A DNA stretch of 64,000 bases from Auricularia sp. M13 (Eukaryota > Basidiomycota > Agaricomycetes > Auriculariales > Auriculariaceae), in contig CM073197.1 of the NCBI GenBank assembly GCA_037042915.1, positions 3,348,001 to 3,412,000 of the forward strand, written 5' to 3'. Below the pieces are notes generated by a model. That model worked only from the letters and a program-made list of their open reading frames with translations, did not search any database and was not told the DNA's origin. This document shows, in pieces, positions 18,955 to 29,184 of the stretch; position 1 is the first letter of the stretch; every line of letters begins with the position of its first letter. The position numbers and the translations under genes were made by a program.

Positions 18955-21900
18955 ATGGCATCGGATCTGACTGTCACAAGTACCAAGGTTGTTTCTGTCA
19001 TTCCGCGCTTACAGCCGGGTGGCAAGAACTGGGTTGCGTACAAGGACAAGATGCTACAGTATCTGATTGGCCAGCCTGGCTACCGCAAGCATCTCATGGG
19101 GCGTGCGAAGGAACCTGTCGCGCCCGAGCCGCTCAAGTCGGACGCTACCAGTGATGAGCAGTCGGCGTGGGACACTGCGTATGAAGCCTACGAGTGTCAG
19201 ATGGACGAATGGCTGCAGAAGCAGGCCGCGATAGCTACGGTCATAAATTCATCCATCCCAGACGACATCCACCAACTGTTCATCGGCGTCCAGCCTGTGT
19301 CGCTGCTCTGGTCTGGCCTCGTGGCGAAGTTCGAGAACCAGACGGTGCTAGTCCAGACAGACCTCTTGATGCAGCTCACGGATATTCGCTGTACCGGCGA
19401 GGACGGCGAGGACCCGCTCAAGGTCATTCAGCAGATTATCGAGAAGCGAAACGAGTACCTCACTGCCGGCGGGACGCTCGAGCAGCCGATGTACGCGGCT
19501 CTGCTAATGAAGGCAATGCCGATGAAGTACCGCGCCGTCGTACAGACAGCGATGACGGCGGCGACGACGATTGGCAAGCGGTTAAACTTCGACGAGGTGC
19601 ACGCATCGCTCACGGACGCGATTCGTCTCGACCAAGCGCAGGAGCAGCGCGAGCGCGATGAAGCCAAGGCTATGGCAGCGCGTTTCAAGCGGATGCAGGT
19701 CCAGCAGCCGCAGCAGCAGCAGACGCGGTCGACGAAGCCGCAGGACTCTGGCGACGGCGACGATCCCAAGTGCTGGAAGTGCGGAGGGGTCGGTCACCGC
19801 AAGAGCGAGTGCCCGTCGAAGCGCAGTGGCCAAGGTGGCCAGGGCAAACGCGGCGGCGGCGGAAAGGCCAAGGCCGCGACGGAACGCGAGACCACAGACG
19901 CGGAGGACACCAAGTCGGAAACCGCGAGCACGCAGCAGCGCGTTGAATATTCTTTCGTAACCGCTCGACCAGGATTTGCGTCGAAGGCTACGGGCAGCGG
20001 CCAGGAGGTTCGGCTACTGGATACCGCAGCGTCGTCTCACTTCGACGGCAACCTGTCGAACTTCTCGGACGTGCGCGAGTGCGCGCCGTACCCGATCGAG
20101 ACTGCGTCAGGGACGGAGTGGGCTACGCAGAAGGGCACCATTCGATTCGCTTGCTATTCGGACGGTGTCGAGAAGGTCTTCAGCCTGCGCGAGACATACT
20201 ATCTACCGTCATGCGGGACACCGCTCATCTCCCTCAGCAAACTGCGCAAGCAGGGCATCGTTTTCAGCAATCGCGAGGACGGGTATGGCACACTTACCAA
20301 CGTCAAGACCGGCGAGGTCATTCTTCGGGTTGCCGAGCACGAGAACGTGTACCCGTTGACGACATGGATGCCCGACAGCGAGGCGGTGGTGGCAGGCAGC
20401 GCCCACGTCGCCCGCAGCGTCAAGCCATTGACACGAGCGGAGGCGCACGTACGGCTGGGTCACATTGGCCACAGCACCATCGAGGCGATGGTGCGGTCCG
20501 GTATGGTGCAGGGGTTCGACGTTGACCTGTCAACACCCATCGTTGAGTGCCGCGCGTGTATCGCCGGTAAAATGAAGAACGCACCTATCGCGAAGAAGCA
20601 CCGGGACCCCCGTGCCAGCGTTGCGGGGGAGCACGTCTCTGCCGACCTATGGGGCCCTGCGCCAACTCAGGCAAAGGGCGGATATCGCTATTGGGGGACA
20701 TACCTCGACGCGTACACCGACGCAGCGTATTTGAGCCTGCAGCGGACGAAGAAATCTGCGGAGACGCTCACTCAGTACAAGGAGTTTGAGGCGATGATGC
20801 AGACGCAGTACGGCGTACCGGTGAAGACGCTGCACACGGACCGCGGGATGGAGTACCTTGGCGGCGACTTCGAGGCGTATATCCGGTCGAAGGGCACGAA
20901 GCGCGAGCTGACGGCGCACGACACGCCGCAGCTGAACGGAGCGGCCGAGCGACTGAACGGCACGCTAGCCGCGCTCGTGCGAACGATGCTGAAGGCGTCC
21001 GGGTTGGCCAAATCGTTCTGGTCGCACGCCGCGCAGTATGCCGTCTGGATCCGCAACCGCACCCCGACGAAGAAGACCGCTCCGCTGGGTAAAACCCCGT
21101 GGGAGCTGTTGACGGGGGAGAAGCCCGACATGCGCCGCGCGCGCGAGTTCGGCTGTACGGTCTGGGTCCGTGTGGACGAGGGGAAGCTGGACGACCGCGG
21201 TGTCGAAGCCATCTGGATTGGCCCGAGCATGGAGACCCCGGACGGCCACAAAATCTGGTGGAAGGCAAAGCAGACCATCACGGTCGAGCGTAATATACGC
21301 TTTGCAGATGGCACGACGTTCGTGGGGGAGAGTGTGGAGGTGACGACCGCCGTACCGGAGCCAGGACAGCCAACGGTGCAGAACGACGACAAACGCGGGC
21401 CTGGCGATGCGCCACGCGTTCCGGACACGCCCAAGACGTTGCCAAAGGCCCCTGCAACGCGCGCGACACCGGGGGAGCCGCGGATCGCGAAATCGCGCGA
21501 TGTTCCGCCGCATATGGTGGTGACGGCCGCCGACGTTGTCCAGGTCGATCCTGAGGCCGCCAGCAGCGACGGCGAGGTCGATAACGCGCCCAGACACTCT
21601 TCCCGAGTGCGCAAGCCATCGCAGTACGTCCGAATGATCCAGGATGGCGTTGGAACGACGCTGGGAGGCCGGAAGAAGGACCCGAAGTTCACCCCGGGCC
21701 TGCAAGTTCCACCAGCCGCTGAGCATGCGAAATCGGCGCGATCGGCGCTGATACTGCCTCAGAACATCGCCCAGGCGCGACGCCTTGACGACTGGCCGGA
21801 GTGGAGGGCCGCTATGGAGGAGGAGATGCGGAACTTGCAAACACACGGTACTTATACCGTTGTGCCGCGCTCCACCGCCACAGCACCGGTCATACCACTG

Positions 21901-24900
21901 TCGTGGGTCTTTGACCACAAGTAAGATAGGCCCGGCCGACGATGCACCACATCACATGACGTTTAGCGCTCGCCGGCGTGACACTTTGCTATCGAGCGCA
22001 TTCACAGCCAGAGTTTGTGAATTTTCGAAAGTCTGAGGCTTCCAAATACGATTGTAGACTAAACCAAACAGTTTGGTGCGGCCAGAATTTGGAATTTGAG
22101 GATTGTTTGAATCCTATGTCGTGGAGAGGTGCTGGCAGCGTCACTTTCCGGTCAATCACAGCACAACCAGAGCAAAGGTCAGCAGCAGGTTTTCAGAGCA
22201 TCAGCATTTGCATGAATAGCAGCCCTTGGTGCGGCCAGATTTTAGATTTTTGATGATTCTCTCTGTCAGTGGCTTCGGGATAGTGCGGTGGTCCCGTCAT
22301 CGCTACCTTGACGCTACTCATTGCTTCACCGACCCAAATCACCCTTCCTCGTTCATGCCCAAGCGAAATCTGGGTGTCCTTTCAAATCTAGGGCACCATG
22401 CGCAGGCCAACATGGCCAGAACAAAGAAGCAGAAGGAGCAACAGGCAGACGGCAAAGAAAATGTGTGGTGTGCTCCTTACAAATATTTTGTATGTATAAA
22501 TTTGATACTGCATGATTATAGCGGGCACCAAGTGCACTCAAAGCACCTCATAAGCGTGTGCTCGCTGCCACGGCACGACTTGCGGTCTCGCCGATGGCAC
22601 GCCGGACGCGCTCTTCATTCACGGCGCCTGCTATGCTTGACCAAGCGCACCTTGTGGCGGCCAACGATGATCAGGACGACGACGACTCGTCTGCCGCACT
22701 AGAGCAACTTGGCGACGAACTGGCGGATGATCTGGATGAAGAACACTGTTCTGAGATCTCTGACTTGGACTCTGACGACGAGCAAACGCTGTATTTATCC
22801 GATGAAGAAGACATCACGCACCCGCCTGCCCCTCCCTCTCGGCCGCCTGTGTCCGCGGTGGCTGGCGAGACATTGTCAGTCCAGCCACACGTCAAACGCC
22901 AGATCCCGTGGCACGCACCAACGAATCTGGAAGCGCTTGCGGCACTGAAGGAGCTGAAAGACGTTGTTCGACCGCCACGCTCGCAGAAGTCAAAGGGCCG
23001 CTCGGACGGAGACCTGGATGGCTTTACTCGTCGGCACCATGAAGCTATAATCACTTTCCTCACGCACTATACCAACCCTCATGCAGCAACCTACGGACAG
23101 TGGACGCAGTCTTCCATCGTCACTGGCACGGGTCTTGGAAGGGGCGATCGCTGGCGGAAGTCACTGCGTCAGGAGACGCGGCAGTACATTGCAGATCGAG
23201 AGCAGCTGCGCACCAATCCGTACGGCCTGAGGAACTGCACTGCGCTTGAACAGCACCCTGAGCTGCGCAAGGAGCTGAGAGCGCACATTCTCTCTGTCGG
23301 CAAATACGTCCAAGCCCGCGATGTCCAGAGCTACATGGCACGCCAGGATGTGAAGGACAAATATGGAACGAAGGAGATCGGGCTGTCTACGGCTCAAGAA
23401 TGGCTGCACGACGAGAAGTTCAGCTTTCGTCGGCAGCACAAGGGCATATACAAGGATGGCCACGAGCGCCCGGACGTGAAGGAGTACCTGAACGATACCT
23501 TCCTCCCAGCCTGGTACCTACGCGAACCGGCAATGCGTCAGTGGGATCTCGAGACGGGCGAGCAGCTCGTCCTGCACGGACCATGGCCAAAAGACTACAT
23601 ACCGCCGCCGCCTATCCGACACTGCGTTGCCTGGTTCCACGACGAGTCAACCTTTGCCCAGAATGACCGCAGGCAGAGCCAATGGGTTCACGAAGACGCC
23701 TCACCGCTGCCGCTGCCAAAGGGCGACGGCGTATCCACGATGGTCGCCGATTTCATGTCGGCTGACTACGGATGGCTGCGCTCCAAGGATGGAGAAGAGG
23801 AGACACGATTACTGCTCAAGATCGGCAAGAATAGAGAAGGCTACTTTACCAACGAGGACGTCCTCGCGCACGCAAACGCGGCGATGGACATCCTTGAACG
23901 CGACTATTCCGATGAGGATCATCTCCTGGTCTTCGACAATGCGACTACGCACAGGAAACGGGCACCGAATGCTCTATCTGCTCGCAAGATGTCCAAGGGT
24001 ACGTCGAAGGAGGGCATATTCTGGGGGGTTGAGGTGGTGGTTTGCGATGAAGAGGGCAACATCATTCACGGCACCGACGGGAGGCCGAAGAAGATCAAGA
24101 CGCACATGCGCGATGCCACCTTCGCTGATGGAACTCCACAGCCCCTCTACTTTCCAGAAGGGCATGCTCGGGCCGGGGTCTTCAAGGGCATGGCAGTCAT
24201 TCTCGAGGAACGCGGCTTTGCGGATGCGCGCACACTGCGCGCTGAATGCGTCAAATTCAAGTGTACCAACATCCTGGCAGGAACAGCAGGCATTCCACCA
24301 TGCTGCTGTCGGCGGCTGTTGTACAACCAACCCGACTTTGCCGGTGTTCAGTCCTTGTTGGAGGAAGCATGTGCTGCGCGCAACTTTGCGGTGCTGTTTC
24401 TTCCCAAGTTTCACCCCGAGCTGAGTCCAATTGAACAATGCTGGGGTCGGGCCAAGTTGAACTATCGCCTCAATCCGCCAACCCCTCGTGAAGCTGATGT
24501 GGAGGCCAACGTCTTGAAAGCACTCGACTCAGTCACCCTCGAGCTGATGAGAAGGTACAATTCTCATTCCCTCACAGCACACTCACTCTTAACAATTCCA
24601 TAGGTTTTCCGTACGCTCCCAACGCTTTATGGACGCATACCGCACGGGATTGAGCCCAGAAGTTGCCATGTGGGCGGGCAAAAAATATCACGGACATCGA
24701 GTTGTGCCCGCAAATATAATTGCGGTATTCAACAAGGCTAATGGATTAGCTTAAATAGATACAAGAGCCATAATGACCCTATAGAACGCTCCGTAATATA
24801 ATAATTGGAGCTCTGGGTCTTTGTCAGCGAGATCGGTCACACACTGTCACACATCACGTGATATGGTACGTCGTCGGCCGGGCCTATCTTACAACGGCGA

Positions 24901-26287
24901 CGGCGAGGTGGTTGCTAAGAAGGCCCGACTCGTTGTCCGAGGTGATATACAGGCCCGGCATGGCTACTACGGCGAGACGTTTGCGCCGGTGCTGAAGCCG
25001 ACAACCCGCAACATCCTTATCGCAATGGCTGCCCGCTATGGTTGGACTCTTCGACAGGCCGATTTCAAGGGCGCCTACCTGAACGGCGTGTTGACGGAGC
25101 CGGTCTATGTCGAACAGCCGGCCGAATTCATTGCGGAAGGCACGACGAAGGAGAGCGCCATACTCCGTCTGCTCAAAGCGCTGTATGGTATGAAGCAATC
25201 GGGCCGCGTGTGGTACGAGACTGTGTCAGCGTTCTTGTACACTCTGGATTTTATCCGGAGTGAAGCTGACCATGCATTGTTCTACCGCATCACCGCGGCT
25301 GCCTGCATCTACATCGGGCTGCACGTCGACGACTCGATATCAACCGGCGACAACGACGACGCTATTCTCGCCGTTGAGCAGCAGCTGAACGCTAAGTTCC
25401 CGATGAAGATCCTGGGCGACGCGACGCACTATCTGGGCACTACGATTCACCGTGACCGCGCCGCTGGTACTATTGCTCTCGGACAGGCGACGTACATCGA
25501 TGCCGTTGTCGCTCTCGCTGCACAGGACCGCGCTCATACTGTATCGACTCCGCTGGTACCTGGGTCGCGACTCGGCCGTGAGCACTGCCCGACATCCGAC
25601 ACCGACGCCGCCGCAATGCACAACGTGCCGTACCGCGCCGTCGTCGGCATGCTGCTCTGGATTGCAAATGGCACACGGCCTGACATCGCTTACGCCGCAA
25701 GCTTCCTATCGCAGTTCCTGTCGAACCCAGGCCGCGCTCATTGGGAAGCCGCCAAGCGCGTTGTTCGCTATTTGAAGGGCACGCGCGACTGGCGTCTGGT
25801 GTTTGGTATGTCAACCGACGGTTTTGTGGGCTACTCGGACTCGAGCTTCGGAACCGAGTCGCTCGACTGGAAGTCCATGGGTGGCTATGTTTTCTTGCTC
25901 TTCGGCGGCGCTGTCAGCTGGAACTCGAAGAAGCAGACTGTCGTGGCGCTATCGTCAACCGAAGCAGAGTATATTGCTCTGACGCAGGCCGCGAAGGAGG
26001 CGATCTGGATTCGCTCGCTCATCTCCGAGCTCTTCCACACGCTTGGCGATCCGACGACCGTCCGCGCTGACAACCAGTCATCTTTGTCTATGGCAAAGAA
26101 CGACACTTTCCATGCCCGCACCAAGCACATTGCGCTGCCGTACCACTTCATCCGCCACACCATTGCCGCTGGCGATATTGCTCTGTCTTGGGTGGACACC
26201 AACTCGAACGTCGCGGATCTCTTCACCAAACCGCTGGACGCAACCAAAACTGCCCGCTTCGCGTTGGAACTCGGATTGACAGCCTGA
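18955..26287 (+). CDS. Copia gag-pol polyprotein, split by a mariner insertion
   Basis: Two blocks, 18955-21923 and 24892-26287, join in frame to 1454 codons if the mariner and one TA are ignored. Order: capsid region; CCHC knuckle CWKCGGVGHRKSEC (residue 273); protease with LLDTAASSHF (Asp 356); pre-integrase HxxxH...CxxC (HIGH...ECRACIAG); integrase catalytic D564, D629 and E665, spaced as D64D35E; then reverse transcriptase with LHVDDS and RNase H (GYSDSSFG, SSTEAEYIAL, DNQSSL). There are no other stops or shifts. The insertion falls within the reverse transcriptase N-terminal region (after SWVFDHK), so this copy makes only a truncated Gag-protease-integrase product. Confidence 0.95.
21924..24889 (+). 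mobile_element. Tc1/mariner-type DNA transposon nested in copia
   Basis: A 2966-bp element flanked by TA on both sides (21922-21923, 24890-24891). Terminal inverted repeats begin AGATAGGCCCGGCCGACGA, identical for 19 bp, and continue imperfectly to about 36 bp (four mismatches). TA targets and a DDE transposase place it in the Tc1/mariner superfamily. Excision with loss of one TA would restore the copia frame exactly, so insertion post-dates copia. Confidence 0.95.
22412..24754 (+). CDS. Tc1/mariner transposase, 744 aa, three exons
   Basis: Exons 22412-22462, 22522-24554 and 24604-24754 join to 2235 nt with GT-AG introns of 59 and 49 nt. The start MARTKKQKEQQADGKEN is basic; residues 40-110 are acidic; a helix-turn-helix-like region lies at about 180-330. 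The DDE catalytic triad is D391 (WFHDEST), D489 (VFDNATTH) and E655 (ELSPIEQCW). The long D-E spacing comes from an insertion of about 130 residues containing a cysteine group (KFKC...CCCRRLLYNQPDF), a feature of a large Agaricomycete mariner branch I recognise from sequence style. The C-terminal exon encodes MDAYRTGLSPEVAMW. Nothing is broken, so the enzyme may be functional. Confidence 0.9.
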
Positions 26288-26294
26288 GGGGGAG
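26287..26294 (+). other. Copia polypurine tract
   Basis: AGGGGGAG directly before the 3' LTR, overlapping the last base of the gag-pol stop codon. This is the usual plus-strand priming site. Confidence 0.85.
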
Positions 26295-26530
26295 TGTTAG
26301 CATAGTATTGTTGAGTACCTAATATTGTCAGTCTGTCATTAATCGGTCTATCCCGTATTCACTGTATAGTCGCTCATTCGGAGTTTGATTGGCCTTAGTT
26401 GCTTTGCTCGCAGCTAAGGCGTACGTACACTCACTTGGTCTATTTGTATCTTACTCACAGTATCTAGTTTGCTCACAGGTAGTTCACTAATACTAGAGTT
26501 GCTTTGCTCGCAGCTAAGGCTTTGCTCACA
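26295..26530 (+). repeat. Copia 3' LTR
   Basis: 236 bp, same ends and sequence as the 5' LTR. It is followed by the ATAGC target duplication and then gene X exon sequence. Confidence 0.95.
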
Positions 26531-28497
26531 ATAGCCTTGGATCCCGTCGAGTCCGTTGCCGACCTATGTGACGAGGAAGCTACACGACAGGCGGCCGAGA
26601 TGGAGCCACTGCGCTGTCTGGCTTTGGTATACTACGTGAGCTCTTGCGGCATTTTCTGCGTGCTCAATATCTAATGCTGTAAGCCGGGCGAAATGGTCGC
26701 CTCTGATAAAGCGGGCGGCCTGCAGCTCAGCCTCAAGTTCAGATTGGCCGGTCGTGGTCTGCCCGAGCCACCGACTTCGTGGGCTGCGACGCCAATTGCT
26801 CCTGCCCCGCCGCATCCGGAGACGGGTCGTGCTGCGGTTCAACCATCCTATCCGCTGCCGTGGGATGACTGCTATATCCACACTCTGAATAACTTCATAG
26901 CGCGAGTTTCTCGCATTTACCAGCACCGGACGCCCGGTCCGTCATTTTCTGGGCCTCTCTTGCGCGAGATCCGGAGAAGAGCAGGACGCGACTCGAGAGA
27001 AAACGGCGAGCGTGAAAATGCGGCCGCGCTCGCTGCTTCCCCACCAGCGCCCGTTATTCTGAATCCTCCAGCGCTTCCGGTTGTGCCAGTGGTCGAGCAA
27101 GAACCTGATGCGCCGGCGAAAGAAGGTGATGATTTACGAGAGAACTTTCCCGGGCTCTTTTCGGACGGTACACCGACTGTGAAAGTATACGTGCAATTGT
27201 GGGTCGAAATCAGCGCTGCTGATCAGCTCTGTCGACCGGACGACTTCACAAAGGGCCTGCAGCGTCTTTACGAGTACGTCTTCCTTGAATCAGATCCCTT
27301 GAATTTGTTATTGACATCCGTAGGATCGAAGACGAATGGGCACAGCGCACGATCGCAGCTCTCCTGTCCAAGAAGCCTCAGACCACTGCGTGGCTCGAGG
27401 GTACCGCAGGAGCGGACGCGCCTCCGCCTAATGAAGATAATGAGTTAGTAGAGAATTTATGTTGCTGTCCTGTCGGTTTTCTGACTCAATCCAAGTGCTA
27501 GTATCCTTGATGACGATTTCATCGGGCCCGAGGATGCAATAGAGCATCGCATTGAACGCGGTGCGCAGTCTTGATTCTTCACGGAAGCTACGTCTAATAC
27601 GTGTGCTTTTTCAGAAATGGCTTCGGAGAGCATTCAGCAGCCCGCGCTGGCCACCCTTACTGCCGAACCACACGAACAACGCTCTTTCGAAGAGGCGGAT
27701 GTGCGGGACAACATTCCTCTCACACCGGAGTCATTGATGTCGCAGTCGTCGCTCGAATCGCCTATTTCTTCCGGTGGCTCGACCGCGACCGATGCACTGA
27801 GCGAGGACCACAGCTCTAAGCAGGATTCTGCATGCACGAGCCATACGCCGCTGGGAGCTCCCAGTCCCGATGAGCCTTCTAGCCGCTCGATATCGTACTA
27901 CAGTCCAAGGCACCTTGCTCTCAGGATGAAACACTGTGCGTGCTCCGTGCTTCCAGAGCAGCGCGTCTTGCGGCTGACCTCTCCTAGTATTCCTCTGGAT
28001 ATCGAGATGGTTCGGACAAGAATCAATCGCAGCGAGATCGCGAGCGTTTTTTTGGGCTTTGCTTTGGCGCAAGCCCTTCTCCACGTGAATATGACCGCAT
28101 TTGTGATTACATGCTTTCGAATTCATGTTCCCACATGATCACGTCTGAGCTTATTCAGTGCCGAGACGACTTTAAGAGAGATTGGATGTGAAACGAAACG
28201 CGTCCGATGGGAGAGTCGCCGAGGACTAGGTCACCCATAAGCTCACCGTAACGAAGAAGGTCGATCACTGCTCGATGCCAGTTGATATTCAGACTGAGCT
28301 GTTCCGTCCAACCTCCGGGATATCGATCATGCCCATGTTTCGGAAGTTTGTATGCCGACGAAACAGATTTCAATGTGGACCAGGGAGGAAATGGGTATAA
28401 AACGTCCTGCTCACCGCACGGACATTCATCATCAACTACCACGACACCCGCCTGCTTCGCAAGCCCGCAGCTTAGCCACTCTCCTCACCAATCATAC

Positions 28498-29184
28498 ATG
28501 CCGTCGTCCTCTACCCTCCGCTTCGCCGGCGTCGCGCGCCTTGTTTTACGCGCCAAAAGAATTCTGAGGACTCGCTGCGTAAGTCTCATTGTTTTCCGAC
28601 TTTCGCAGGATGAGCGCTAACCGTTAGTTCAGGCGACGCACCTCAGGAATGACTCTCGAGCGTCCCTGTTCGTTCACTGCGATCGGCAGTCAGAAGATTC
28701 CGACGCCCTATCCGTTCTGTTGACAGGCAGGTCCTGCAATGCCGGAGACCGTTACTCCACATCCTCGGATCGCACGACTGTCGACTATCCTATGCTGGAG
28801 GACAACGACTCCGCGGACTTTTACCTCCTGCAGCCAAGCGAGCCCGCCGAGTCGGTCCGTTCTGTCAGCCCTGTCCCATCAATGGTGTCCAGCATGCAGG
28901 TCGTGACGGACGAGTCGGACAACGATGACGACACGCCAGCATTGATCCTCGAACGCGACAACAGCTCTGTGCCCAGCGAATCGGACATCGATGAGGGCGG
29001 GTTTTATTCGTACTACCCGTGCGACTCGTTCTCAAGCCTCAAGGCCGTGTGCGGGAACGACGAGATGGTTCTCATAGAAGAGGCAATGCCATATCTTCGT
29101 CTCGAGGATGTGGACCTGTCGGATGCGGCAGCGGCGGCCTTCAAATGGTTGCAGCGCGACGAGTGCTCTCCTCTGACCGCATAG
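28498..29184 (+). CDS. Gene Y copy 1, 210 aa, two exons
   Basis: Exons 28498-28578 and 28633-29184 join in phase around a 54-nt intron. The first exon encodes 27 residues (MPSSSTLRFAGVARLVLRAK...) forming a basic amphipathic helix without acidic residues, which could be a mitochondrial presequence or a membrane-binding helix. The second exon is Ser/Asp/Glu-rich (SDNDDDTPALILERDNSS) and ends with FKWLQRDECSPLTA. No domain is known. Copy 2 at 37171-37860 differs at few positions, both frames are intact, and substitutions avoid stops, so a protein-coding role is likely. It lies 360 bp downstream of gene X on the same strand in both arms. Confidence 0.7.

Larger units (their letters stand above)
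18699..26530 (+). mobile_element. Copia-type LTR retrotransposon, carrying a nested mariner element
   Basis: Two 236-bp LTRs begin TGTTAGCATAG and end GCTTTGCTCACA. The element is flanked by a 5-bp duplication, ATAGC, at 18694-18698 and 26531-26535. It has a primer-binding site beginning directly after the 5' LTR, a gag-pol frame in copia order (integrase before reverse transcriptase), and a purine tract before the 3' LTR. No LTR mismatch was noticed by eye, so insertion is recent. It lies in the coding sequence of gene X copy 1. Confidence 0.96.
18631..28138 (+). pseudogene. Gene X copy 1, interrupted by the copia element
   Basis: Exons 18631-18698 + 26536-26635 (one exon before insertion), 26684-27273, 27324-27443, 27496-27560 and 27615-28138 join in phase to 488 codons once the element and one ATAGC copy are ignored. 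The start MLVIDYPSLWDQPVEMGTF is conserved with copy 2. The fourth intron (27561-27614) carries a CTAATAC branch motif and a TTTTTCAG acceptor; without it the upstream frame would stop at 27574. The product has a Pro-rich middle (PPTSWAATPIAPAPPHP), acidic and Ser-rich linkers, and one C-terminal hydrophobic helix (ASVFLGFALAQALLHVNMTAFVI). A 4-bp deletion relative to copy 2, just after this helix, gives an early stop and a shorter tail. The copia insertion after codon 22 should abolish expression. Confidence 0.75.

Noticed and set aside
27496-27574. Gene X ending at 27574 with a separate membrane-protein gene after it
   Set aside because: Both copies have a well-formed 54-nt intron with a branch motif that joins the two parts in phase.
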